Shown one piece after another: positions 52,611-61,111 of a stretch of 64,000 bases of DNA; positions within the stretch are counted from its first letter, which is position 1, and every line of letters begins with the position of its first letter. Below the pieces are notes generated by a model. The model saw only the letters and a list, made by a program, of their open reading frames with translations. It made no database searches and was not told where the DNA came from. Origin of the DNA: Actinomycetes bacterium. Lineage in GTDB: Bacteria > Actinomycetota > Acidimicrobiia > Acidimicrobiales > Ilumatobacteraceae. Both the position numbers and the translations under genes were made by a program. The stretch spans positions 1 through 64,000 of the forward strand of contig JANXUF010000063.1 in NCBI GenBank assembly GCA_025356335.1, written 5' to 3'.

Positions 52611-54064
52611 GCGATGCCGACGAGGTTGAGTCCGCTACTGGCGACGTCGCGCGGCAACGGGAGGATCGAAGCGGTCGCTGTTGCGGCGTCGATGCGCACG
52701 AGTTCCTGGCCGTCGGTGTAGATCGCCGTCGAACTGTCGGGCGTCCATCCAGCCCAACTGGCGTTGATGACTCCGCGGAATCCCGTCGTCGCTGCCGATG
52801 TGGGAACCCCCTGGAGGCTGATGATCGAGCCGTCGCGAAGATCGACGAGCCGGACATCCACGAGCGTCGGCGGCGTTCCGCCGACGGTGACGATCGTTCC
52901 GCCGCCGTTGTCGTCCGTGCGCATGACCAGCGCTCGACGCCCGTCCGGGCTGAACGACACGGAGGTCGACGGCGTCGATGGCAGTGCCACGACCGGCTGA
53001 CCTGTCCCATGCAACAGCAGCGAGCAGACAGCCGCGTCGGTGCAGACGACCTCGCTGAAACCGCCGGGTTCGACGTTGGTGACGCGGCCACCGCTGAGCT
53101 TGTGGACCGCGCCGGTCGCCGGATCGAGACGGTACGTCTGTTGGTCGGGGCCCTGCAGAATCGGCAGATCGTCGATCGTCGCCATGAACGGCAGCAGGAT
53201 CATCGACTGCAACTGCCGGTCGACGACGACCGCCTGCAGCGTTGTCGGCGTGTTGCCGCCACGTGGCCGAACTCGTTGCAGGGAGTCGAGCTGCCCCTCG
53301 GTCCCATAACGCGCAACCCACCAGCTGCCGTCAGGGCACGGCGAAGCCTGGTCTCCCCCGAGGTCTGCCCGCGTCACCATGTGGGCGCCCGCACCAGCCC
53401 CGGATATTCCGACGAAGTTGTACCGATCGGCGTCAGCCGGGAGCGCCTCGATATCGCCGGTCGCGAGGTCGACACGCACATTGGCCGTGGCGACCCCGGA
53501 GACGTTGTAGAGGAACAGCCCGAGGCCGGCGTCGTTGGCGAAGATCGGACCGACCGAGAGCGCTGAAGTCGAGGAACCGTTGAGCGTGGCGACCGGGACC
53601 GGCGTGAGGACGGGGAACACGGAGGGCGGCGTTTGCGGGAACAGCGTGGGAGCTGGCGACGACGGATCGATCTGCGGCCGGCCGATGGGCGGGATGTTCG
53701 ACAGCGTCCCGGTCGCGTTGCCCGGGGTGGTGATCGGAGCGAACGTTGCCCGGGTCACGACCGGCGGCTTGTTGCGGTCGTTTCCGCCGAAGACGAAGGC
53801 GACGACGACCAGCAGCCCCACTGCGGCGACCGACCACCACGTGCTTGGCAATGACCGCCATCTTCGGCGAACGGGGCCGCCGCCCTCATCGTTGCCTCGG
53901 GTCGGATCGAACCGTCGAGCATCGGCTTCGGAGCGAGCACTCCGACGGGAGGCGTCTCCAGGGCCGGCCGCGTCATCCCAGCCGCCGGTCTCGCCCGGTC
54001 TGCTCGCCGGCATCAACAGTTCGAGCGGATCGGCATCATCCGCGTCTGTCCGTCCCCTGAACAC
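52607..54064 (-). CDS. Membrane-anchored propeller-like protein, paralog B2
   Basis: 485 aa. The cytoplasmic N-terminus starts MFRGRTDADDADPLELL; one transmembrane helix (WWSVAAVGLLVVVAFVFGG) lies near residue 85, followed by a Pro/Thr-rich linker and an extracytoplasmic region with FANDAGLGLFLYNVSG, RVDLATGDIEALP, DLGGDQASPCPDGSWWVARYG, SVSFSPDGRRALVMRT and WAGWTPDSSTAIYTDG, ending LNLVGIA. Four cysteines in two CPDG/VCTDAAVC-type spots may form disulfides. It is the first gene of the A2/B2 pair and the closest relative of the B1 protein at 55454. Confidence 0.75.
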   Translation of the reverse strand: MFRGRTDADDADPLELLMPASRPGETGGWDDAAGPGDASRRSARSEADARRFDPTRGNDEGGGPVRRRWRSLPSTWWSVAAVGLLVVVAFVFGGNDRNKPPVVTRATFAPITTPGNATGTLSNIPPIGRPQIDPSSPAPTLFPQTPPSVFPVLTPVPVATLNGSSTSALSVGPIFANDAGLGLFLYNVSGVATANVRVDLATGDIEALPADADRYNFVGISGAGAGAHMVTRADLGGDQASPCPDGSWWVARYGTEGQLDSLQRVRPRGGNTPTTLQAVVVDRQLQSMILLPFMATIDDLPILQGPDQQTYRLDPATGAVHKLSGGRVTNVEPGGFSEVVCTDAAVCSLLLHGTGQPVVALPSTPSTSVSFSPDGRRALVMRTDDNGGGTIVTVGGTPPTLVDVRLVDLRDGSIISLQGVPTSAATTGFRGVINASWAGWTPDSSTAIYTDGQELVRIDAATATASILPLPRDVASSGLNLVGIA

Positions 54065-54133
54065 CGCGCCACGCTACGTCACATGCCGTTGCAGCGGCGC
54101 CCGGTCTGGTCCCCGACGGTGTCTCCTCCGAGG

Positions 54134-54178
54134 TCGAGGCGGTGAATGTCGCAAGCGCTGCGATATTCACCACCTCGA
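54134..54178 (-). terminator. Hairpin between the two paralog pairs
   Basis: Arms 54134-54153 and 54159-54178 match at 18 of 20 positions (left arm TCGAGGCGGTGAATGTCGCA) around a 5-base loop, directly after the stop of the A1 gene. Likely terminator of the upstream pair. Confidence 0.7.
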
Positions 54179-54191
54179 GTGTCGATAGGCC

Positions 54192-55457
54192 TCAGGCGAT
54201 GCCGAGCAGCGAGTCGTAGTCGAGGAAGTCGTCCGGCAGCGTGATCGGGCTGCCCAACTGCCTCGCCAACACAGGGACGACGAGCAGAGAGCGATTGCCG
54301 AGGAAGACGACGGTGGAACTGTCTGGCGTCCACGCCGCGCTGAACGAATGGGTGACGTCGATTCCGCTGAGGGTGATGTCGCTGCGCGATGCGCCGGTGT
54401 GCAGATCGACGACGTTCAGCTGGTTCGGATTGCCGCCGATGTCGCCGACGAGGGCGTGCGTGCCGTCCGGGGCGATCGACACCCGCATTCCCTGGAAATA
54501 GTCGAGCGTCAACGTGTCGGTCGGGCCGTGGATCGACACCGTGCAGTGTCCGATCTCGTCGCAGTCGATCGTCGAATAGTTGCCACGTTGGTACGACATC
54601 ACGGACCCACTGGCGACGCGCTCGGAGGTGTTGGTTGTGGCATCGAATGCGAACAACGTGCCGTCCGGACCAGAGTAGACGGGGGCACCTTCGGCGGTCG
54701 AACCAGCGAGGTAGCCGATGCCGGAGGCCGACATGTCGACGGTCGCCAGCACCTCCGGGGCCACGCTGGTATGGGGCCGCAACAAGCGCATTGTCGGTGG
54801 ACTCGAGGCGCCGGGGGTCGAGTCGTCGATCACCCACACTGCACCATCCGGCCCGGGCGCCGCCTGCGTCGCTCCGCCGAGGTCGGCTGATGACAGTGCG
54901 GTGGCAACGTCGCCGCTGCCGATCAGCACAGAGACGCCGTTGGTGAACGTTCGACCGACGGGGGTCACCGCACCGGTGGCGAGGTCGATGCGTCCAACGG
55001 TCGCCGTTCGACCGTCCGTGTCATATTGGGATATGAACAGTCCCCACCCACTGGTGTTTGCCAACAGCGGCGTCTGCCGTGGACCGGAGGACACCGGAGC
55101 AGTTGATTCGTCGAGTCCCGGGTTGGCAATCGCCACAGTGGACCGTGTCGCCGATGTCGCCGGTCCATCAAACGCCACTGTCGCCGGCACCGAGGTCGGC
55201 GGGGAGGCGTCGTTGCCGGCCCGCCGTTCGACGACGACCGCAATAGCGATGACGAGCAGGGCAACCGCACCGATCGTCAGACGTCGGCGCGCCAGCGGCC
55301 ATCGCGGTGCCGTCGTTCTCCTGGAACGCGGCCTTCGACCTCCAAAGGCGATGTCGGTCCCGGCATCGTCGAGTCCGCGTGACGCGTCTGGCCGTTGAGA
55401 TCCGTCTGGCCGTCGGTACGCGTCGAATCCCTCGAAGTGCTGCGGTTCGTCGTTCAT
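54192..55457 (-). CDS. Membrane-anchored propeller-like protein, paralog A1
   Basis: 421 aa. Basic cytoplasmic N-terminus (about 60 residues, with RRPRSRRTTAPRWPLARRR), a transmembrane helix (LTIGAVALLVIAIAVVV), and an extracytoplasmic part with SGWGLFISQYD, RIDLATGAVTPV, DLGGATQAAPGPDGAVWVIDDS, GMRVSIAPDGTHALVGD, AAWTPDSSTVVFLGN and a C-terminus DSLLGIA. Same order of motifs as the A2 protein at 51387. No known family is recognised. ATGA overlap with the B1 gene upstream, the same junction as in the other pair. Confidence 0.75.
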   Translation of the reverse strand: MNDEPQHFEGFDAYRRPDGSQRPDASRGLDDAGTDIAFGGRRPRSRRTTAPRWPLARRRLTIGAVALLVIAIAVVVERRAGNDASPPTSVPATVAFDGPATSATRSTVAIANPGLDESTAPVSSGPRQTPLLANTSGWGLFISQYDTDGRTATVGRIDLATGAVTPVGRTFTNGVSVLIGSGDVATALSSADLGGATQAAPGPDGAVWVIDDSTPGASSPPTMRLLRPHTSVAPEVLATVDMSASGIGYLAGSTAEGAPVYSGPDGTLFAFDATTNTSERVASGSVMSYQRGNYSTIDCDEIGHCTVSIHGPTDTLTLDYFQGMRVSIAPDGTHALVGDIGGNPNQLNVVDLHTGASRSDITLSGIDVTHSFSAAWTPDSSTVVFLGNRSLLVVPVLARQLGSPITLPDDFLDYDSLLGIA

Positions 55458-56818
55458 GCGATGCCGACAATCAACAGGCCGGAACCGGCACCGATACCGG
55501 GGACGTCCAACGTCGAGACGGCTACCGCTCCGATTTCGACACGGACGAGCCGATGGCCGTCCGAATACACGGCGACGGCACCGTCCGGCGTCCACCGTGC
55601 CCAGCCGCCTGCGTAGCCGTAGAGCGAGTCCGCGCTCGCCGCGACGGTCGTGTCCAGCGCCACTGCGTTGCCGGTCTGCATATCGACGAGTTGCAGGCCG
55701 AGCAGTGTTGGCACGATCATTCCGCTGTCGAACGATGTGGGACCGGTTCCGGCGGTGCGCATCACCAGCGCGTGGAGACCGTCGGGGCTGAAGGAGACGA
55801 AGGGCGACGGCACTCCCGGCAGCGTCACGGTGGTGTTCTGCGCGCCGTGGAGCACGAGGTTGCAACGCGCCTCGTCGTCGCACACGGCTTGGGCGAATGA
55901 ACCGTGGTCGATGCTGTGGACCTGACCCTTCGCAATTCGTCGCAGAGTGCCAGGGACATCGAAGGCGTAGAGTCCGCCGTCCGGCGCGGCGAAGATCGGT
56001 CGATCATCTACCGACGTCGACGGCTGCCAGTACAGACCCCGCAGGCCGGAAACGTCGAGCGACTCGACGACGTCCAGGTTGGTGCCCGAACGCGGCCGAA
56101 CCCGATGCAACGACGTGATGTCCCCTTTGCTGTCCGATTTCCCAACCCACCACGTCCCGTCTGAGCACGGCGTCGCCTGGTCTCCTCCGAGGTCTGATGC
56201 GTCGACGATCCGAGCATCCTTGCCCGAGCCGGCGATACCGACGGGCTGTCCGTAGTTCGGACCGGTCGAGAGTTGCTCGATGGCGCCGGTCGCGAGGTCG
56301 ATCCGGATGCTCCCGTCCTGCTGGCCGAACCCCTCGAAGAGGAACAGCCCGAGGCCTGCGCCGTTCGCATAGATCGGGCCGACCGACAGCGTCGAGTTCG
56401 TCGAGGCAGAGGTCGTCGATGTTGCGCTCGTCGGAACCACCGGCTCGTCCGCAGTCGAGTCAGGGAGTGTCGAGAACGGGAGCTCGGATACCGCTGGCTG
56501 GGCGGTGGACGACAGGATCCACGGTGCAACCGAGGTGGGCGCCGGGAGGGGAATCAGAGTGTTCACCGGCACTGCAACCGGTGCCTTGCGGCGATGCCGC
56601 TCGCCTCCGAAGACGAAAGCGGCGGCGACGACGGCCGCCACCGCAGTGGCGATCCACCATCGGCCCGGCACCAGCCGTCGTCGGCGTGGAGGGATATCCG
56701 GCGTCGTCAGCGGCTGGTTTCGGTGCCGATCGTGGCCGTCGAAACGGTCCCAGTGTTCATCTGGTGCGAGGATTTCGAGTGCGTCCGAATCGTTCGGATC
56801 GGAGCCTCCCTTGAACAC
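55454..56818 (-). CDS. Membrane-anchored propeller-like protein, paralog B1
   Basis: 454 aa. It starts MFKGGSDPNDSDALEIL, matching the B2 N-terminus. The transmembrane helix (WWIATAVAAVVAAAFVFGG) is followed by a Ser/Thr/Pro linker, then YANGAGLGLFLFEGFG, RIDLATGAIEQL, DLGGDQATPCSDGTWWVGKSD, FVSFSPDGLHALVMRT, GWARWTPDGAVAVYSDG and LLIVGIA. First gene of the four-gene minus-strand run, divergent from gatC across about 400 bases. The role is unknown. Confidence 0.75.
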   Translation of the reverse strand: MFKGGSDPNDSDALEILAPDEHWDRFDGHDRHRNQPLTTPDIPPRRRRLVPGRWWIATAVAAVVAAAFVFGGERHRRKAPVAVPVNTLIPLPAPTSVAPWILSSTAQPAVSELPFSTLPDSTADEPVVPTSATSTTSASTNSTLSVGPIYANGAGLGLFLFEGFGQQDGSIRIDLATGAIEQLSTGPNYGQPVGIAGSGKDARIVDASDLGGDQATPCSDGTWWVGKSDSKGDITSLHRVRPRSGTNLDVVESLDVSGLRGLYWQPSTSVDDRPIFAAPDGGLYAFDVPGTLRRIAKGQVHSIDHGSFAQAVCDDEARCNLVLHGAQNTTVTLPGVPSPFVSFSPDGLHALVMRTAGTGPTSFDSGMIVPTLLGLQLVDMQTGNAVALDTTVAASADSLYGYAGGWARWTPDGAVAVYSDGHRLVRVEIGAVAVSTLDVPGIGAGSGLLIVGIA

Positions 56819-57217
56819 CGGACCACGCTACGCCACCGGCAACCTCGCTGCTCGTGCGGCAGAAGGGTTGGCATCGTCAGCCACTTCCAATGGTTCGGGC
56901 GCGATGGCTCAGACTTCGTCCCGTCCGCTGGTGGTTGATGCCGACCGGTCAGGCTGGTGTGGGGCGCAGACACTGCCGCATCGTCACATCCGGATCGGTG
57001 ATCCAGGTTCCAGCCTTCGTAGAAATCGGGATCAGCTCGACCTTCGCCGGTCCGCAAACGAGCCGGTTCGTCTTCTCGGTCGCCTTCAACCCGGGGAAGG
57101 ATCGGTGCAACCGGACGAAGTTGGTCGTTGCGGCCCGGAGCCGAGCGCCGGTTCCGCTGCTCAGCCGCTGAGGAAACTCCACGCTGGCCGAGCCGCACGC
57201 CTCGGTAGGCTCGATTC
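56819..57217. other. 399-base divergent gap between the B1 paralog gene and gatC
   Basis: Holds promoters for both directions, none certain. A short minus-strand frame (56949-57182, GTG start, 77 codons, containing FVRLHRSFPGLKATEKTNR and CGPAKVELIP) looks mildly protein-like, but a plus-strand frame over the same bases does too. It could be a fragment of an old gene. I do not call it a CDS. Confidence 0.35.
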
Positions 57218-57529
57218 GTGTCAGAACCCGGTACCGCCAGACTTGCCGAGAGCGACGTCGTGCACGTCGCCAAGCTTGCCCGCCTCGCTATCACGGCCGA
57301 CGAAGTCGAGCGCTACACCACCCAATTGGGTGGCATGCTCGAGCACTTCGCCGACATCGATTCGCTCGACCTCAGTTCGGTCGAGCCGATGACCCACCCG
57401 CTTCCGCTGAGCAACGTGATGCGTGAGGATGTCGTCAAACCGTGCCTCGACAGGGGAGAGGTCCTCGCCGCATCGCCGGCATCCGAAGACGGTCGTTTCC
57501 GCGTCCCGCCGATGGCAGGAGAAGCATGA
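57218..57529 (+). CDS. gatC: Asp-tRNA(Asn)/Glu-tRNA(Gln) amidotransferase subunit C
   Basis: 103 aa subunit that stabilises the GatAB complex, which amidates mischarged Glu-tRNA(Gln) and Asp-tRNA(Asn). VVHVAKLARLAITADEVERYTTQLGGMLEHFADIDSLDLSSVEPMTHP and VMREDVV are typical. GTG at 57218. The stop overlaps gatA by ATGA. First gene of gatCAB. Confidence 0.93.
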   Translation: MSEPGTARLAESDVVHVAKLARLAITADEVERYTTQLGGMLEHFADIDSLDLSSVEPMTHPLPLSNVMREDVVKPCLDRGEVLAASPASEDGRFRVPPMAGEA

Positions 57530-58983
57530 TGAGCATCCCCACCACGCGATCGACCAGCGACTTCGCCGGCGTCATCGCCCTCGCCGAGCAAATCCGCAAC
57601 GGTGATCGCACCGCGGTCGACGTCGTCGAGGAACACCTCGCCAGAATCGACGCCGGCAATCCCGAGCTGCATGCCTTCAACCTCGTCATGGCCGACAGCG
57701 CGATGGCTGCGGCAGCGACCATCGATGGGCAGATTGCTGCCGGCAACCCGGTCGGTGTGCTCGCCGGCGTGCCCGTCGCCCTCAAGGACAACCTGTGCAC
57801 CCACGGCGTCGAGACGACGTGTTCTTCGAAGATCCTCCAGGGTTGGAAGCCGCCGTACAACGCCACCGTCGTCGACCGTCTCGCCGCCGCCGGTGCGATC
57901 GGCATCGGTAAGACGAACCTCGACGAATTCGCCATGGGATCGTCCACCGAGAACTCCGCATTCGGACCGACGCGCAACCCTCATGACCCTTCGCGTGTCC
58001 CGGGTGGATCGAGCGGAGGCAGCGCGGCGGCGGTAGCTGCCGGATTTGCACCGTTCGCCCTCGGCTCCGATACCGGCGGATCGATTCGTCAACCGGCTGC
58101 GTTGTGCGGCGTGGTCGGGGTCAAGCCGACGTACGGGACAGTGTCACGGTATGGGTTGATCGCCTTTGCGTCGAGCCTCGACCAGATCGGTCCGTTCACC
58201 CATTCCGTTGCCGATGCTGCTGTCGTGCTCGAAGCGATCGGCGGCCACGACCCGATGGACTCGACGTCGCTACCCCGACCGTTTCCGTCGGTGTCCGGCG
58301 TGCTCGATCGCGGGGTCGAAGGACTCCGCGTCGGTCGCATCACCGATCTGCCGACGGGGGCGGACGACGATGTCAACGGTCGCCTCGACGCAGCGTTCGC
58401 GGCGCTGGAAGCAGCGGGAGCGACGATCGTCGATGTGCAGGTTCCGGCGTTCACTTTCGGCCTCACGGCGTACTACATCGTCGCCCCGGCTGAGGCCAGC
58501 AGCAATCTCTCACGCTTCGATGGCGTCCGCTACGGGTTGCGTGTCGATGCCCCTTCGACCGGCGAGATGATGGCGGCGTCGCGCGCTGCGGGTTTCGGTG
58601 ACGAGGTCAAACGGCGCATCATGCTCGGCACGTATGCGTTGTCGGCCGGCTACTACGACGCGTACTACGGCAAGGCGCAGCGCATCCGCACGCTGATCGC
58701 CCAGGACTTCGCCAAGGCATACGCGCAGGTCGACGTGCTGATGACACCGACGGCACCGACGGAGGCATTCCACTTCGGCGACAAGGGCGACAACCCGTTG
58801 TCGATGTACCTCTGCGACCTCTACACGATCGCCTCGAACCTTGCGGGCCACCCCGGCATCAGCGTGCCATACGGGGTCGGCGACGAGGGCCTGCCGATCG
58901 GCGTGCAGGTACTGGCACCGGCGCTCGGCGAGCCGGTCATGTTCCAAGTCGCAGCTGAACTCGAAAGGTTGGCATCGAAATGA
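57526..58983 (+). CDS. gatA: Asp-tRNA(Asn)/Glu-tRNA(Gln) amidotransferase subunit A
   Basis: 485 aa amidase-signature enzyme that releases ammonia from glutamine for the GatB active site. The Ser-cisSer-Lys triad is Lys87 (ALKDNL), Ser162 (PGGSSGGS) and Ser186 (DTGGSIRQP). GKTNLDEFAMGSSTENSAFGPTRNP and KPTYGTVSRYGLIAFASSLDQIGP are standard. ATG 57526 overlaps gatC; an in-frame ATG follows at 57529. The gatB start overlaps its stop. Confidence 0.95.
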   Translation: MMSIPTTRSTSDFAGVIALAEQIRNGDRTAVDVVEEHLARIDAGNPELHAFNLVMADSAMAAAATIDGQIAAGNPVGVLAGVPVALKDNLCTHGVETTCSSKILQGWKPPYNATVVDRLAAAGAIGIGKTNLDEFAMGSSTENSAFGPTRNPHDPSRVPGGSSGGSAAAVAAGFAPFALGSDTGGSIRQPAALCGVVGVKPTYGTVSRYGLIAFASSLDQIGPFTHSVADAAVVLEAIGGHDPMDSTSLPRPFPSVSGVLDRGVEGLRVGRITDLPTGADDDVNGRLDAAFAALEAAGATIVDVQVPAFTFGLTAYYIVAPAEASSNLSRFDGVRYGLRVDAPSTGEMMAASRAAGFGDEVKRRIMLGTYALSAGYYDAYYGKAQRIRTLIAQDFAKAYAQVDVLMTPTAPTEAFHFGDKGDNPLSMYLCDLYTIASNLAGHPGISVPYGVGDEGLPIGVQVLAPALGEPVMFQVAAELERLASK

Positions 58984-60455
58984 CGATGACGGCAGAACCC
59001 CCGGAAGCGGCCGCCCACGATGTCGATGACGACGTCGACATCGTCAACGGCTACGAGCTCGTCGTCGGGCTCGAAGTCCATGTCGAACTGGCGACGAATA
59101 CGAAGATGTTCTCGTCGTCGCCGAACCACTTCGGTGACGAGCCGAACACGAACATCGACCCGGTGACGCTGGGACTGCCAGGCGCGCTGCCGGTGCTCAA
59201 CAAGGCAGCCGTCGAGCACGCCATCCGCATCGGGCTGGCGCTCAACTGCAAAGTGCAGCCGAGCATCTTCCACCGCAAGAACTACTTCTACCCGGACCTG
59301 CCGAAGGCGTACCAGATCAGCCAGTACGACATTCCGATGAACATCGACGGCTTCCTGATGCTGCCGGACGGCAAGCGCATCGGCATCGAGCGCGCCCACA
59401 TGGAGGAGGACACCGGAAAGTCGACCCACGTCGGTGGCACCGGCGGGCGTATCCACGGTTCCGAGCATTCGCTGCTCGACTTCAACCGTTGCGGCGTTCC
59501 GCTCGTCGAGATCGTCAGCAGGCCGGACATCCGTACGAGTGAGCAGGCGCGTATGTACGTCAGCGAACTGCACGACATCCTCGTCGCCATCGGCGCGTCC
59601 GACGCCAAGATGGAAGAGGGTTCGATGCGCGTCGACGCCAACGTCAGCGTACGCAAGCCCGGTGAACCGTTTGGTACACGCTGTGAGATCAAGAACGTCA
59701 ACTCGATTCGATCCGTCGGCCGGGCGATCGACTACGAGATGCGCCGCCAGATCGACCTCATCGAAGGCGGCGACACGGTCATCCAACAGACCCGCCACTG
59801 GAACGAGACCGACGGTCGGACACATACCTTGAGGACCAAGGAGGACGCCGACGATTACCGCTACTTCCCCGAGCCCGATCTCGTCCCGATCGTGCCGAGT
59901 GCGGATTGGATCGAGGAGATCCGCGAATCGATCCCTGTACTCCCCGCGGCTCGTCGCGCCCACCTGTCCACGGTCACCGGTCAGCCGGCGTCCGGCGAGG
60001 CGATCAGCGTCGTGACCGCCCGCGGCCAGGACGAATACGTCCTCGCCGTCGCCCACCTCGGTGGCGATGCCGGCCGAGCTTTGATCTACGTCAAGGAAGC
60101 GTTCGCTGACGGCCCCGACGTCCCGGCAGCCGACCTCGCAGTGCTCACCCGTCTCGAAGTCGATGGCCGGCTCAGCGCAACCCAAGCCAAAACCGTGCTC
60201 GCCGAACTCGTTGCCAACAACGGCGGAGATGCGGAAGCGATCGCCGCAGCAAAAGGGTTCGAGGCGATGGATTCCAGCGCACTCGAATCGGTCGTCGACG
60301 AGGCCATCTCCGCCGATCCGGCTGCGTGGGAAAAATATTGCAACGGCGATCAGAAGGCTGTCGGCGCGCTCGTCGGCAGGGTGATGAAGGCAACCAAGGG
60401 TCAAGCAGATGGCAAAGCCGTCACAGCGATCCTGCAGTCACGCCGCGACGCCTGA
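58980..60455 (+). CDS. gatB: Asp-tRNA(Asn)/Glu-tRNA(Gln) amidotransferase subunit B
   Basis: 491 aa. LVVGLEVHVELATNTKMFSSS, TLGLPGALPVLNKAAVEHAIRIGLAL, KNYFYPDLPKAYQISQYD, LDFNRCGVPLVEIVS and EIKNVNSIRSV mark the kinase-like catalytic domain. The C-terminal helical and YqeY-like parts (DLAVLTRLEVDGRLSATQAKTVL) hold the tRNA. It activates the side-chain carboxylate of the mischarged aminoacyl-tRNA and amidates it. Last gene of the operon; convergent with the TetR gene 25 bases away. Confidence 0.95.
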   Translation: MTMTAEPPEAAAHDVDDDVDIVNGYELVVGLEVHVELATNTKMFSSSPNHFGDEPNTNIDPVTLGLPGALPVLNKAAVEHAIRIGLALNCKVQPSIFHRKNYFYPDLPKAYQISQYDIPMNIDGFLMLPDGKRIGIERAHMEEDTGKSTHVGGTGGRIHGSEHSLLDFNRCGVPLVEIVSRPDIRTSEQARMYVSELHDILVAIGASDAKMEEGSMRVDANVSVRKPGEPFGTRCEIKNVNSIRSVGRAIDYEMRRQIDLIEGGDTVIQQTRHWNETDGRTHTLRTKEDADDYRYFPEPDLVPIVPSADWIEEIRESIPVLPAARRAHLSTVTGQPASGEAISVVTARGQDEYVLAVAHLGGDAGRALIYVKEAFADGPDVPAADLAVLTRLEVDGRLSATQAKTVLAELVANNGGDAEAIAAAKGFEAMDSSALESVVDEAISADPAAWEKYCNGDQKAVGALVGRVMKATKGQADGKAVTAILQSRRDA

Positions 60456-60480
60456 TCATGAGGGGTCGATGCGATTCGGG

Positions 60481-61056
60481 TCAGCGCGCTGGCGCCAGCC
60501 CGCGCACAACGAGGTCGATTCGTGTCAGCAGGATCGGCTCGAACGGTCCGGGTTCGGCGGTCCTCAGCCATCGACTCAGGGCGTCGAAGTAGACGGCGGT
60601 CAGCACTTCGCCGGCGATGTCCGCCGAAACCAAGCGGTCGAATTCACCCTTCGCTCGACCTCGTTCGACGGCGTTGATGATGGCAGCGGGCACATGGCGC
60701 TCGCAGGCAATCGTCTCGTAGTACGGGTGCAGTGCCTGAGCGACGGCCCGTTCCTGGTCGTTGACGTGGGCGAGGGTGGCATAGAGCTGCCGGATCGTCG
60801 TCCATGCCGTTTCATCGTCGGGCACCACAGGCGTGAGGGCATCGAGCGCTTCCCGACGCCGCGTTCCCCATGCCAGTACGAAGTCGTCCTTGCGTGGAAA
60901 ATGGTTGAGAACGGTCTGGCGCACCACTCCAGCCCCTGCGGCGATGTCAGCCATCGTCGTCGTCTCGTAGCCATGCTCCGCAAACAGGCTCAACGCCGTT
61001 TCGAGAATCGCCGACCTCGTGCGTTCGCGCTTGCGTGGGCCGACCATCATCGCCAC
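60481..61056 (-). CDS. TetR-family regulator divergent from an esterase
   Basis: 191 aa. HTH region in residues 11-58 (RTRSAILETALSLFAEHGYETTTMADIAAGAGVVRQTVLNHFPRKDDF); the helical C-terminus (VAQALHPYYETIACERHVPAAI) would bind the effector. It starts 50 bases from the esterase ATG. An inverted repeat over the esterase -10 box is a likely binding site, so the regulator probably represses the esterase and perhaps itself. Confidence 0.9.
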   Translation of the reverse strand: MAMMVGPRKRERTRSAILETALSLFAEHGYETTTMADIAAGAGVVRQTVLNHFPRKDDFVLAWGTRRREALDALTPVVPDDETAWTTIRQLYATLAHVNDQERAVAQALHPYYETIACERHVPAAIINAVERGRAKGEFDRLVSADIAGEVLTAVYFDALSRWLRTAEPGPFEPILLTRIDLVVRGLAPAR

Positions 61057-61071
61057 GACGGAACCGTGACG

Positions 61072-61099
61072 TTGACAAAAATGGTCATGAGACTAATAT
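61072..61099 (+). promoter_or_regulatory. Near-consensus promoter of the esterase gene, probably leaderless
   Basis: TTGACA at 61072-61077, a 16-bp spacer and TAATAT at 61094-61099. The ATG at 61107 lies 8 bases after the -10 box, where transcription would begin, so the mRNA should have no leader. Confidence 0.75.
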
Positions 61100-61111
61100 T
61101 GTGCACATGAC
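61084..61111. promoter_or_regulatory. GTCATG-N16-CATGAC operator over the -10 box
   Basis: Arms at 61084-61089 and 61106-61111 flank the -10 box and reach the start codon. TGTGCACA (61100-61107) lies inside. Binding here would block the promoter; the TetR protein encoded next door is the obvious candidate. Confidence 0.5.

Noticed and set aside
56949-57182. Short minus-strand gene of 77 codons between the paralog run and gatC
   Set aside because: Weak start, and a plus-strand frame over the same bases looks equally protein-like; no family recognised.
58821-60404. 527-codon open frame opposite gatB
   Set aside because: Antisense of a universally recognised gene; no protein-like motifs.
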